A stretch of 64,000 bases of DNA, from NCBI GenBank assembly GCA_949357655.1, contig CASHTG010000001.1, positions 682,001 to 746,000 of the forward strand, given 5' to 3'. A program made the translations under genes and the position numbers. Below, one piece after another: positions 1 through 11,385 of this stretch (its first letter is position 1; every line of letters begins with the position of its first letter). The DNA comes from Parascedosporium putredinis (taxonomy: Eukaryota > Ascomycota > Sordariomycetes > Microascales > Microascaceae). Below the pieces are notes generated by a model. That model worked only from the letters and a program-made list of their open reading frames with translations, had not been told where the DNA came from and ran no database searches.

Positions 1-2179
1 GACAGGTCGCTCGAGCTGTGCAAAATCGCCGTGGTTTTGGCTCGCGTAATGGACGTGCTGCCCAAACCATTCGACAGAAGCTCGAGTCTTTTCACCGCGG
101 GCTTGTAGGTTTATGGAGCGGTCTCGAGAGCGAGCCGCCCATCAAGCCCCTTCCCACCGAGCAGCCTGCCAGTATCCATCGCAGAATGAAGGGGTTTCAA
201 CTTGAGGGGCTGTCGTGGATGAGACAGATGGAAGCTTCCAAGTACAAAGGTGGCATCCTCGGAGATGAGATGGGGCTTGGCAAAACAATCCAGGCTGTTT
301 CTCTCATTATGTCGGATTTTCCTGCCGGCAAGCCATCCCTCGTTCTCGTCCCCCCGTCGCCCTTCTCCAATGGGTGTCGGAGATCGACTCGTACACAGAT
401 AAGAGGCTGAAAACATTGGTATACCACGCCACGAATTTGGAGACGAAGTCGATGAAGCTTAACGAGCTCAAAAATACGATGTTATCATCATGTCGTATAA
501 CTCTCTGGAATCCATGTATCGGCGTGAGACCAAGGGCCATAGGAGGAAGAGGAAGGGAGACAACTGCACCGAAGAGATTCATACCCAGCCCAGCATTATC
601 CACAAAATCGACTTCCATCGCCTAATTCTCGACGAGGCGCACGAAATCAAGGTACCTTCCATCTCCCCATCAATGTTTCATTTTGTAAATGAGGCTAACG
701 AACCATGCCGCCAGACCCGTACCACGTCAACAGCACGAGCCTGCTTTGCTTTAAAGGGGACGTATCGGTGGTGCCTTACTGGCACACCCTGCAGAATGTC
801 ATTGGGGAATTCTTTTCTCTGGTTCAATTCCTGGACGTCCGCCCGTTTAGCACGTATATGTGCCGAAGTTGTCCATGCGAGCTTCCAAATTGGAACTTTG
901 GCGCCTCGAGATACTGCTCCTCATGCTCACATGGTGCCCTCGGACACTTTTCCGTATTCAACCAAGAAATCCTCATCCCCATCCAGCGGCATGGCCAACA
1001 GGGCGCGGGCCAGGTTGCCTTCCAGAGGCTTCTTCTCCTGACAGACCGTATCATGCTTCGTCGGCTCAAGAAAAATCACACCGAATCGATGGAGCTGCCG
1101 ACTAAAGAGCTCTACATCAGCCGCCAGTTCTTCAGCGAGCCCGAGAACGATGTGGTCAAAAGATCATGGGAGATGCGCGAAGAGCATTTGAAGCTTTTGC
1201 CCTCGATGGAACGATTCTCAACAACTATGCCAACATCTTCAGTCTCATCATGCACCTAAGACAGAGTGCGGATCACTATGACCTTGTCCTAAAGAGGAAT
1301 GCGGAGGGTGGGCAGAACATACTGGAGTGCTGCATCTGCGAGTCTCCTGCGGAGGATGCCATCACGAGCAAATGTAAGCACCATTTTTGCCGCTCGTGTG
1401 CGCGGAGCTACCTCGATAATGTCGAGGCTCCGGACTGTCCCAGATGCCACATCCCCTATCGATCGACCTGGTGCAACCAGAAATCGAACAAGACCAAGTG
1501 CTCTTCAAAAAGTCGTCGATTGTGAACCGGATTCGAATGGACAATTGGACATCTTCGAGCAAAATCGAGCTCTTAGTTCACGAACTCTTCCAGCTTCGTT
1601 CCGAGAATTCGACGCACAAATCAATCATCTTCTCCCAGTTCACATCGATGCTGCAGCTCATTGAGTGGAGACTCCGACATGCAGGCCTCACAACGGTCAT
1701 GCTGGATGGTACCATGACGCCTGCGCAGCGCAATGCTTCTATTAACCACTTCATGACCAATGTCGATGTCGAGTGCTTCTTGGTTTCTCTCAAAGCGGGA
1801 GGAGTCGCGCTCAATCTAACAGAGGCGTCAAGAGTGTTTCTCGTAGAACCGTGAGTATTTCCCCTCTCTACCCCCCTTTCCAAGCTATACCCATGCTCTA
1901 TAGCTACCCCAATACGATCCCTAGAGCCACCCTTACTAACTTGGTATATAGATGGTGGAACCCGGCCGTTGAGTGGCAGTCCGCTGATCGATGCCACCGC
2001 ATTGGCCAAAATAGACCTTGTATCATAACCAATCTTGTGATTGAGGATTCGGTAGAAAGCCGAATCGTTATGCTGCAGGAGAAGAAGACTCGAATGATCC
2101 ACTCGACAATGAATAGGGATACAGAGGCAGCGCAGTCTCTAACACCAGAGGATATGCAGTTCTTGTTCCGGGGATTTAG
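1..2179 (+). CDS. RAD16: RAD16-type nucleotide excision repair helicase (SNF2 ATPase with embedded RING), 5' truncated by the window
   Basis: Homologous to the Rad7-Rad16 subunit that scans non-transcribed chromatin for UV damage and acts as an E3 ligase. Visible in order: the pre-helicase motif around MKGFQLEGL, Walker A GDEMGLGKT (261-290), the DEAH box LDEAHEIK before intron 1, LTGTP, a Cys-rich insert (CRSCPC...CSSCSHG, 860-935), a C3HC4 RING (CCICES...CKHHFC...CPRCHIP, 1328-1460), and the helicase C-terminal block ending ADRCHRIGQ. Introns are 652-714 and 1851-1951 (acceptor tatag, branch CTAAC). The frame breaks five times (about 350-355, 470-474, 787-789, 1158-1161, 1453-1456), each repaired by one extra base in a C or A run. 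A sixth missing T at 2175-2177 would put the stop at 2179. The N terminus lies upstream of the window. Family assignment is very secure; whether the gene is intact in the organism is inferred. Confidence 0.93.
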
Positions 2180-2659
2180 ATGGAGAGTCCACGATGAGAA
2201 TTATTGTTTTTTTCTCTTTTCTTTTTACCAACATTCTCTTTTTTCTACCCCCTCCCCAGCGACAGATAGGGTCATGGGATTCGGGAGCTATTCGGAAATG
2301 ACGAAATGTTCCTGGGGACAGGTGGGCCGGGAGACGGAGTTTTACAATGCAAAATAAAGGGGAAACCACTATTTGACTTTAGTGTCCCTCGGTACGGAAT
2401 GGGCAATCGAAACTGGGAAGGCGGTCGGTCCTGTTTTCTTTTCATGTTCCAACTGGAGATGGGATCTCAATACTTGCAACAGCTAATAAAAAGAAAAAAA
2501 CATCAAATGCAATGCTTCTGATATGAATGCGAGATGACTAAAAGAGAAAGGGGGACGCATAAGAGGGATAGAGCTGCGTGAACCAAGGCAACTATTACAA
2601 TAGCGAGATTCTAAAGGGTCGTTCGGGTATATGCCATTCTCCATGCTCCACCGCAGTCT
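2180..2659. other. Convergent intergenic region, RAD16 / monooxygenase
   Basis: About 480 bases between two convergent 3' ends. It contains T-rich tracts near 2205-2250 and an A-rich stretch near 2485-2505 that would suit polyadenylation signals. I see no coding potential. Confidence 0.6.
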
Positions 2660-4108
2660 CTAAGGTTCGGACTCTTGAGCGAAGCCTTCAGCGCCTTGGT
2701 CGAAATGGAAGCCGAGCTCCTCGAGGCTCTTCGCTTTACATCCATCTCTCTCGAACGCCAGTTTCGCCTCGGCAAAGATCTTTCTCTGCCAGAATTCAAA
2801 GGGTCCCCAGCGCGGCGGTTCCTTACCCTTTGTTTTCGCGGTGCCGACCCAGTCATGCAACTCGTTGATGTAAATGGCGTCGGCCATCTTGGGAAGCACG
2901 TGTATGGCGTCCCCCAAGTCATCATCCAGCCCTTTCGACTCTTTCCACTGCTCCTCGACGGGTGGGAGGGATAAGGCGTTGGCCCACACGGCGGCAAAGG
3001 CGGCGGCCTGGGCCTCTGCCACGGGGAACGGAACCGCGCGCATGAGGAGGCCGGGGAAGACGAGGGTGGGATGTTCTATGCAAAAGAGGTGGCGGTAGAG
3101 ACCGTGCACGCCCTTGCCGCCCGTGATTAGGCCGGGGATGCTCTCGCGGAGGAAAGGGTAGCTAAAGATGAAGCCGGTGCAGAAGACGACGGTGTCGACG
3201 GCGTCGATGACGCGACCGTCGACGAGGCGCACGCCGCGCGAGGCGGGCAGGAACTCTGCAATCTCGGCGATCTCCTCGGCGCCAACGTGGGCAAGCTTCT
3301 CGGGCGGGGTCGGGGAGCGGACGGAGAGGAAGAGCTCGCGGGCGTCGCGGTGGATCTGGTAGCCGATGTCGAGGCCCGAGGGCCCGTTGCCGACGACGAC
3401 GACCCTCTGGCCCTCGAAGGCGCGCGGGGCGCGGAACTGCTTGGAGTGGAGGGCGGCGCCGGGGTGGGCGGCGGCGAAGTCGGCGAGCCCGGGGATGTGG
3501 GGGATGAAGGGGACGGAGTAGTGGCCGTTGGCGACGACGACGGCGTCAAAGGTGTGGCGCTCCCGGTCGCCGGTGAGGGTGGAGCGGGCGGTGAGGTCCC
3601 AGGCGGCGCGGCCGCCGTCATCGACGAGGGTGGGGCGGAGGTCGACGACCTCGCGGGAGTAGCGGACGAGGTGCTTCACGTCCTGGCCGTACCGCGCAAC
3701 GTAGTCCCGGATGATTTCTCGGGTGGGGTACACGTTGGCTTCGGGGGAATGGTGTGCCGGTAAAGTTCATCAGGGTGCCGGGGATGTTGGCGTGCAGCTC
3801 CTCGTACATGGGGGACATGAAGACGGGGGCCGCCGGGTCCGCGCCACTACCGCCGCCGCCGCCGTGGGAAGACCCGGGCGCGAGGGGAGGATCGGGTGGG
3901 TAAAGGGATCGGTTTGGGGTCCCTGTGGGGCGGGCGGCGCGGCGGAGGTATAGTGCCAGACGCCGGCCGGGGCGGACTCGGGCTGCTGCTCGAAGAGCAC
4001 GATGGAGGCGAAGGCGCGCTGGGCGAGGAGGTACTTGGCGGAGGTTATGCCGCTCGGTCCCGCGCCGATGATGGCGATTTTGGAAATGGTAAAGGCTCTG
4101 GATGCCAT
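2660..4108 (-). CDS. Flavin-containing monooxygenase-like oxidoreductase
   Basis: Probable FAD/NADPH monooxygenase of the FMO family (resembling fungal thiol-specific monooxygenases), about 482 residues once frames are joined. The start MASRAFTISK at 4108 directly precedes a Rossmann FAD site, IIGAGPSG. PAGVWHY follows, then after the breaks a second dinucleotide site VVVVGNGPSGLD (NADPH) and a late VFCTGFIFSYP, equivalent to the family's ATGY segment. Coding passes through three frames. One base is missing near the CCC/GGG runs at 3873-3896, and one C is in excess (or two missing) in the run at 3743-3747. Coding is otherwise uninterrupted and strongly GC-biased at third positions. There are no introns and no signal peptide. 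The substrate cannot be told from sequence. It is convergent with RAD16. Confidence 0.85.
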
Positions 4109-5305
4109 TTTTTTTTTGGGGGAAGACGTGTTGGGGGTGAGGGGAGTGTGAGAGGAGGGGGAATGAGGAGAGGAGAAAATGAAAGAAAGGGCGCAAGAGC
4201 GCAAAGGGATGATGATAAGTTAATACGAAGAGAGGGAAAGAAAAACAAAAAAGAAGCGGCGCAGACCAGCAAGCGAATCGGGAGAAGCAGTAAAGCAGTG
4301 AGTGACTCGATTCTCAGTGCAGGCGGAATCGGTCTTAGACGGCGAGCGGAGCGGGTGGGGCAGTCATAAACTGAAGGTGCGATGCAGGGGTCCCCCACGT
4401 CATATTCTCTCACCCTCTGCCGGAGAATAATGAGTGTGAAGAACCTCAAATCGTGCTGCATGCCAACTACGCCAACACGAGACAAACGCACAAAATCGCT
4501 CTTATTCTCTTCGGATTTTCATCTAGACTCCTCTCTTTTCATCCCGCCAGACGTTTGTAAACTGCCAAGGCCTAATAAATAATCATACTTTGCTCCACTT
4601 TCCTCTGCAATATCTGCAATATCGTAAGACAACCCAACTCGGGCGGGGCCCGGGAGCTTCACAATCTCTCATGGCGCTGGACGAGGCGAGGAAAGGGCGG
4701 CGACGAGCGGCCTCTTGATGGTTTCCGCCGATGTTCCACCCTAATAGTCCGCTAGCCCTTAGACCTTTGCGGAAACACGGCGGTGGCCCCAAGGTGCGCA
4801 ATGTTACGAGGCGAGTTGACCGTCTTTGGACATGGTATCAAGTTGAGATGTGTCTCTAGGGTGGCCATGCCACTTGATGCTAGTTTTATACAAAGCCTTC
4901 AAAATAGAGAAGGGGGCATGTGTCGCGCCAGTATTTTTCTAATGTCCACGCCACGAGGCAAATGGAGAAAAAGGACCTCCAAACAAGGGCCAAAAAGAAA
5001 AATGCTATCCGGAACGCCTGTAGTCCATCCCCAAAGTCTAAATAATGTACACCGCGTCTCCTTTTTCTTCCCACTCGTTTGTTGCAAACAGCTGCGGCTT
5101 TCGCTGTCGCTAGAATGGTGTTTCGGCCCCGCCCCCTTCGCGTCTTGCAGGTAGGCACAAAGGTCACTTTTCGTCTCGTCGTTCGCTACCAGCGCTTCAT
5201 AAACAGATATAATCGCGCGGCTTGGGCCCACGCGAGAGACCGAGTAGTTGTGAAGCCGTTCTTAGATTAGGCGCGTGGGGCAATCGTCGTTTATGTGCGT
5301 TTCCA
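4109..5305. other. Intergenic region upstream of the monooxygenase, downstream of TIM22
   Basis: About 1.2 kb. The part next to 4108 is C/T-rich on the minus strand (T-run at 4109-4118, GGA-rich on plus), as expected for a fungal promoter and leader. The rest shows only short overlapping ORFs without recognisable domains or sensible codon use. Confidence 0.6.
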
Positions 5306-6010
5306 TTACTCGTCCTTGGGCTGCCTCATCCACGCATCGATGGCGAGACCAAAAGCAGCAAAGGCCGCGCAACCACCGGCCGCCGCTCCCGGACCAGCGT
5401 TCCTAGCAAGGATCGCACCCGTGAGGCATCCGGATATCGCGCCGTTGGCGAGGTCGTTTTTGGCTCGGAAGCCTTCGACGCCGCACTCGATGCCGGCGAA
5501 AAGCGCGCCAACCTTGCCAAAGTTTCTGGCAGTCGACCAAGATCGCTGGCCCATGTCCTTGAATCCGTGTTGGAGCTGCTGACGGAGGGGAGGGAGGTGA
5601 CGGGGTAGCGGCACCGCCAGCGCCGACCGTATGGTAGGGGGTATCGTAGGCCATCTTGAAACGGGAAGAGTTAGCAGATCCGGCATCCGAAGGTAGGATA
5701 AGGGATATAGATGAATGCATCAAAGCAGCCACGAAAAGGGGGGTGAGTGTTCGAGCTTGAGTTAACTTACAGATGCCATGAACAGTCCAAACACACCACC
5801 CATGCCAAAACCCATAACACCGGATATCGCGGACTTGATGAAGCAGTTTTGCATGGCATTCTCCATCTAAAGTCGCGCAAGAATTTCACCTGTTAGCTGT
5901 CGTCACGTCCGATCCTCGGAGACGAGATGAAGGGTGAAAAAGAAACGAACCGTCTTCGCCATCGCGGTGGCCTGGTCGGCCTCCGACATCTGGGGTCTAG
6001 GGAAGTTCAT
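5306..6010 (-). CDS. TIM22: Mitochondrial inner-membrane carrier translocase subunit TIM22
   Basis: Tim17/22/23-family pore subunit that inserts multispanning carriers into the mitochondrial inner membrane. The protein is about 167 residues, within the family's usual size. Exons are 6010-5951, 5866-5771 and 5654-5306; introns start GTTCGT and GTAAGT and end TAG and AAG. The Gly-rich first membrane segment is SGVMGFGMGGVFGLFMAS. The family signature follows: HGFKDMG, ARNFGKVGALFAGIEC, EGFRAKNDLANG, then a Gly/Ala-rich last helix. ATG 6010 (MNFPRP) is the first start and fits homologues. In exon 3 the frame slips once in the C-rich stretch at about 5587-5605 (one base too many or two missing), between the AGGAAT linker and LPPLRQQL. 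It is divergent from the AMPK beta gene 2 kb away. Confidence 0.9.
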
Positions 6011-7190
6011 GTTGGCGGTTTTGTGTGCTTTGGTTCGATTTTGACGATGGCGCTAATGGAAAGATGAAAAGTTGGCACGACGCGGATCGCTTGTATGAGG
6101 TCTCTTCGCAAGGCGAGTTATTTCGGGGGGACGAGGCTCGGCGCGATGACGGGAAAAAAATTTGAGTGGCACCCTTGCATTGCCTGCTTATCGTCGATAA
6201 GATAAGATTGGACATTTGGGTCTTAGATAAGCCGGCCTGGTCTGGGCCCAGCAGCATCAACCAAGAGCCTCCCGGAAAATAGGGACAGACACGTGAGAAT
6301 GACTATTGCCACTCCAGGCTGGGTTCAATGCTCTGAGCTCACTTTGAGCTCTCGAGCACATGGAACAGGCCAAATTGAGCATCGTGTCACGAACTAAATA
6401 TTTCTTAGACCGCTACCCGAATTGTTCTAAAGAGTTCCAGGGCTTAAACGGTGCGACATGACATAGCTAATCGTCTCGATGTTAAGGCGACTAAAGCCTT
6501 GGGCATGCTACTATGTACGCTAGAACTTTAGAACATGTGAGTATCAGGGTCTACTCCAGTGCGCACTGATACAACAACTGGAGTTATTAATTCTCAAGTC
6601 GACGTCACCATTGTCAATCTACAAGTTGGGTTTCAAGTCTCACGTCTCCTTGTCCACGGAAGGCACACTTGACTTGAGCGCAGGATCTCCTTAACCATCT
6701 TGTTAGTGAGAGGGATAAGAAGGAGAGGAGATGGGTGAGCAGGAAGAATGAAAGGATGAAACGGCAGTGGTAGAGGTAGCTCAAGGAGATGAGAAAATGT
6801 CTGTCCAACCATCCATGGACCATGGACGAAGCTGGTCCTCATCAGGGAGTCCTACACTAGTCTCTGTTATAAAGTTACCTGAACTGAGCACCACGTGCAT
6901 TAATTAGCTAATGTACCCGCATAGCAGCCTCCAAAACATGATGGGACCCTGCGTGCATCACCTCAATACCCATTCCCAGACCGAGAAGCTATTATCACTC
7001 ATGAGCGTCCGAATATGCTGCCCCCTTTGGTTGGATAAAGTCCTAATTTTGTTTACTGCGTCTCCCAGCCCGGCGTTGATGTTCTCTTGATTGATGAACA
7101 ACCCTTGGGATGGAATGTGAGGAGTCCAGCACAGCACGGACAACCCCCACCATTTGAAGAAAGTGCGGAAATCATTGATTGAATTGAATT

Positions 7191-7217
7191 GATGGATCCA
7201 TTGGATATGGATCCATC
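7191..7217. promoter_or_regulatory. Inverted repeat with 11-base arms
   Basis: GATGGATCCAT (7191-7201) is followed after five bases by its exact reverse complement ATGGATCCATC (7207-7217). Each arm is itself mostly palindromic around GGATCC. It lies 860 bases upstream of the AMPK beta ATG. It could be a hairpin or paired protein site; function is unknown. Confidence 0.5.
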
Positions 7218-7857
7218 CACTTTGTAGCCACAGCTCGCCCTACCCCTCTGGGGCCTCGAAGCACTTAACCCACAGTGGATTGAGTCAGTTCTCGTGCTGT
7301 GTTGGACCCAGATCGATGGAACACGCAAGATCAATGGCTCAAGTGCTCACCCTCGCTGCCTGTGAGAGTCAGTGTGGCTCTCCCCACTATGACACCAGCA
7401 CCAGCCTGAGCCAGACCACACCAGGCGAGACCAGACAGACCCATTGACCCAAACTCCCAACTCGCCGGCCCCCACTTACTCCCTCGACCTTCAGCTCTTC
7501 CCCATCCCATTCCGACACAACCCAAACTCTCCCCGTGCCATCTCGTCCTCTCAAAACTCGCCCAAATCCCACGATCTCGCAAACCTGTCCACCTGACGGT
7601 GTTTTCATTTTGCATCCCTCCCCCGGCGCCCCCGTACCGCTCGCCCCTTCCCCAATAGCGTATCTGCCTGATGAAACCCTGCTAAAATTGCGCGATACAC
7701 CCACCAGCCCCGCGAGAGACCAACCGCCATCAACTCACCATTGATGTCGGGCGGGACCTAACTCCTTCACCACTACCTTTGGCCCTGCACTGCGGTACCC
7801 AAAACAGACAGACTACTCACTGTCTAAAATACTACCACGTCCACCACATTGATCAAT

Positions 7858-7935
7858 AGAAAAAGAAAAAGAAAAAGAAAAAGAAAAAAAGTCACTTCAC
7901 ATCCACACGCACACACACACACACACACACGCACC
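7858..7935 (+). repeat. Microsatellites: (GAAAAA)n followed by (CA)n
   Basis: A hexamer run of A-rich GAAAAA units to 7890 is followed 13 bases later by a CA dinucleotide tract, 7904-7935. Both lie in the presumed 5' leader or promoter of the AMPK beta gene. Confidence 0.85.
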
Positions 7936-8076
7936 CCCCTCCTTTCCCGCCCCGATCAATTCCGGACTTTCGTGCCCCGTAAACGAGATTTTTCGTTCGG
8001 CACCAGCCCATTTTCTCATTTCCCATCCCCTTTATATTCCCGGCCCACCGCCCACAGTGGCATACCAACCGCGAGC

Positions 8077-9718
8077 ATGGGGAACAACCCCTCCTCGACG
8101 GCGCCAAAACCCGCCACAGCGCCAGGCTCGTCTTCCCCTCACGATCACGCTCACACCCAGGCTCACGGCCACGGCGTAAATCGGTCAGTCAGCAAGCGTG
8201 ATTCCAAGAGTATCATGGCCATGCACACAACCCAAAGAGTCGCCGCCCCGCCCGAGGAATCATTGGCCCCCGCCACCCGCTCCAACGTGATCAACCACCC
8301 GAAACCCCTCCCCCAGTCTGTCACCAGCCTCAACAGCTCCTCGCCCCCAACCCATCCCAATTCCAACTCCACCAGCACTACCGGATTCAACACTCCCCAG
8401 CAGGTGAAGGCCGCGGAAGCCATCCCCGTCTCCGACGAGCCCTCCAAACCCGTCGACGTGCCAATCGAGCCCTCGAGCGCCCGGTCGCACCACTACATGG
8501 TTGAGCCGATGCTCGCCTCCAACAGCATCACCGACCTGTCCTACCTGACACGGCCTCCCAGGCTTCCGCTTCCCATCGAAGAGGAACTCCACACCCCCGG
8601 GTCTCCCATCCTTGCCGCCACCGAGGCGAGTGACGCACTCGGCGACGTCCAACCCCTCGATGCCGATTCCTTTCCCAGGAAGGCGTCTGCGTTAAGCAGT
8701 CACAGCTTTGACGATGAGGATGACGAGGAGGATGGCCTCGTCGTGGATAAGACAAGGCCCACCGTCCCCACGAAGCTGCAGTGGCTCAAGGGCGGAGAAA
8801 AGGTCTACGTGACTGGTACCATTTTCCAATGGAACCGCAAATACAGACTACACCAGATGTACGTATGCGCACATGGTTTCTTTCTTCTTCCTTCTTTTTT
8901 GAGGGGGCGGGGGAGGGTTTTTCGTCTCTAGGCGCGTGCCTTGCACGCTGAGAGGCGTGTGTTGTTTCTCTCCGTCCTAGTATTGCGCTTGCCCTTGGAA
9001 TCCCGCTAACGAGTGTTATCATCTGTGCAGAGAGGGTCGGCCTGGCTGCTTTGAGAATACAATCAACATCCTGCCGGGGACGCACCACATCCGATTCTTG
9101 GTTGATGGTATCATGCAGACGTCCCCCGACCTGCCCACCACTGTAGACTTTGGTAACAATCTCGTCAATTATATCGAAGTGAGCCCCGATGATGTGCCCA
9201 AGCCAAATCAGACGGGAGCCGGCAAGGAAGGCGCCAATGAAAATCAGGCTACCACCGAGGGGCAGAAGCCGTTGCGCGGACGAACTGTGCTGCCTCCCGA
9301 GAGCTACGTGAGGCAAATCCCCAAGTATTTAGTAGACTTTGATCAAACGGACGATTCGCCCGCCTACCAATACGCCTGGTCGGCTATCGAGAAGCTGCCA
9401 ACTCCTCCTTCGCTCCCCGGCTTCCTGAGCAAGCCGATTCTAAACGCAGCCGCGCCAATCAAGGATGATAACAGTGTCCTGACACTTCCTAACCACACCG
9501 TCCTGAACCACTTGGCAACAAGCAGCATCAAGAACAATGTTCTGGCTGTTTCTGCCACTACCAGGTACAAGAACAAGGTACGTTGGCATCATCTCTCCCT
9601 CCCCCTTCCCCCTTCCCCCCCCCTTATTCGAAGTACTGGCTACAAGTAAAGGCTAACCGTATCCGCGATGCAGTATTTGACCACTATTGTCTATAAGCCC
9701 ACCAGTCTTGATGACTAA
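8077..9718 (+). CDS. SIP2: SNF1/AMPK complex beta subunit (Sip2/Gal83 family)
   Basis: Scaffold and targeting subunit of the SNF1/AMPK energy-sensing kinase, 457 residues. ATG 8077 begins MGNNPSS, a good N-myristoylation signal, as in yeast Sip2. A Ser/Pro/Thr-rich disordered region follows. The CBM48 glycogen-binding domain (LQWLKGGEKVYVTGTIFQW ... LPGTHHIRFLVDG ... VDFGNNLVNYIEV) spans intron 1. The C-terminal ASC domain that binds alpha and gamma ends YLTTIVYKPTSLDD. Exons are 8077-8858, 9031-9577 and 9674-9718, with donors GTACGT at both introns, acceptors GCAG, and branch GCTAAC at about 9005. All three exons stay in frame, unlike most neighbours. It is divergent from TIM22 and convergent with KAE1. 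Confidence 0.94.
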
Positions 9719-10322
9719 ATACGGCGAGAAGAGATAGAATGGTATCACAGTTTTCACAAACCACCAAGCAGCCCATAAAGTGGCAATTGCCCCCGCAAAT
9801 GGTGCTGGGGAATAAGTGTTGCATCATGATCCCTACGGGGAGGGACGGGAGCTTTCCATCACCGTATCCCGCCGATAGACGCTGACGAGAGAGAAAATCT
9901 CCGAGTTTCAGTGCGCCTGGGCTCAACCCGGGGCGGCGTATTAATGTTGATACATTGAACGGCTGTTGGATCTTTAATGGCATAGATTCCTTCCGAGATT
10001 TTTTCAATTTTTTTTTTTGGTAGATTGGTGTCAATAAAGGCAAACTTTCCCAAATATCCTCGACCTGAATAAATTGATCCATCTATGGATCCTTGTGTAT
10101 TCGGCTGTGGTGGCTGCCGAGTCCTGCTTAGTATTCGAGCATCTAGACGCCCCATCAACCAATGTTGCTCATTTAGGCACTCCTGGTTGAGGAAGCCAGT
10201 GGACTTGCATTCCTCTCTCTCTCAAATATTTATTTTTGAAAGACGGCGGCAGGCTTTGGTTTTCTCTGTTTCCCCTATTCTTTTCCATCTTCTTGTGTTA
10301 TCTTTTACTTCTCCCTTGCCTT
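9719..10322. other. Convergent intergenic region, AMPK beta / KAE1
   Basis: About 600 bases between two 3' ends. It contains a T-run at 10007-10018 and further T/C-rich stretches. No coding features seen. Confidence 0.6.
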
Positions 10323-11385
10323 TCAGTCCCTCCACTCGATATACACTTCGTCCGTCCTAAACCGTTGCGTACATGTGGTATCTTCCAAGGGCGTGCGAAA
10401 CCCTGTTTCGTAAGCTAATAAACCTGCATGGGCAATCATGATGCCGTTATCTATGCAGAACCTCTCATCTGTGGCGAAGACGTTGCCACCCCTATCCCTA
10501 GCCATGGCGCCCATCATATCCTGTAGCCTCTCGTTGCACCCGACGCCTCCCACGATGAGCACTTGGCTACTTCCCACGTGCGCCATGGCGCGTTCGGTGA
10601 TTTCGACGAGCATGGCGAAGACGGTCTCCTGGAGAGTGAAACAGAGGTCTTCCGGTGTAAAGGTTTCCCTGCCGGCAGCAAGGTCGGCCTTCATCTGGGC
10701 GGCGAGGAGATCGGCGGAGGCAAGGATTCCGGAAAAGGAGCAATCCATACCCTTGACGGTGTAGGGCAGGTCCAGGAGGCGGGTGCCCTTCTTGGCGAGC
10801 TGCTCGATGTTGTAGCCGGGGGCGGGGTCGTTGCTGATATTGAGGGTGCGGGCGAAGCGGTCGAGGCAGTTGCCGACGGCGATGTCGAGGGCCTCGCCAA
10901 AGATGCGGTAGCGGCGCTCGGCGTAGGCGATGACCTGGGTGTTGCCGCCGCTGACGTAGAGGACGACGGGGTTATCGGCGCCGGTGATGGCGCGGCCCAT
11001 TTCGATGTGGCCGACGCAGTGGTTGACGCCGACGAGGGGCTTGCCCCACATGAGGGCGAGGGCGCGGGCGCCGACGGCGACGCTGGTGAGGGGGCGCCCA
11101 TGCCGGGGCCCTGGGTGAAGCAGACGCAGTCGACCTCGTCCGGGAGACGCCGGCCTTGGCGAGGGCGTCGAGGGCGACGGGGACAAAGTGCGCGCGGTGG
11201 TGCTTGGCCGTGTCTTTGGGGAGGAAACCGGTACCCGGCGGGGAGACAAAGGTGTGTCGCACGTTGGAGAGGATGGTCACGGTGGGGTTGGCGACGGGGC
11301 CGGCGTGGTGGATGATGCCGATGCCGAGTTTGTTGGCGGAGCCTTCGCAGCCGATGGCGATGCGGCCCTCTCGCTTCTTCGCCAT
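10323..11385 (-). CDS. KAE1: tRNA threonylcarbamoyladenosine (t6A37) transferase KAE1/OSGEP, KEOPS complex
   Basis: Catalytic KEOPS/EKC subunit that transfers threonylcarbamoyl to A37 of ANN-decoding tRNAs. Length is 354 residues after frame joining, the standard size. ATG 11385 gives MAKKREGRIAIGCEGSANKLG, the family N terminus. Visible are HHRAHFVPV, GVNHCVGHIEMGR (HxxxH metal site), YVSGGNTQVIAY (ASKHA phosphate loop), GNCLDRFAR, and late IVGGVGCNERLQ and FCIDNGIMIAHAG. There are no introns. Two single-base losses close together break it: one in the GGG at 11142-11144 and one in the G-run at 11090-11094. Between them, the residues DEVDCVCFTQGPGMGAP read only in the third frame. The gene is otherwise perfect, so I infer sequencing error. 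Confidence 0.94.

Larger units (their letters stand above)
6011..8076. other. Divergent intergenic region, TIM22 / AMPK beta subunit
   Basis: About 2.1 kb shared upstream DNA. The last ~700 bases before the AMPK beta start are pyrimidine-rich on plus, typical of a long fungal 5' leader, and include two microsatellites (7858-7890 and 7904-7935) and an inverted repeat (7191-7217). No ORF with recognisable protein features. Confidence 0.6.

Noticed and set aside
10563..11315. 250-codon plus-strand ORF
   Set aside because: Antisense of KAE1, Gly/Ala/Val-rich from GC-biased third positions, with no domain features.
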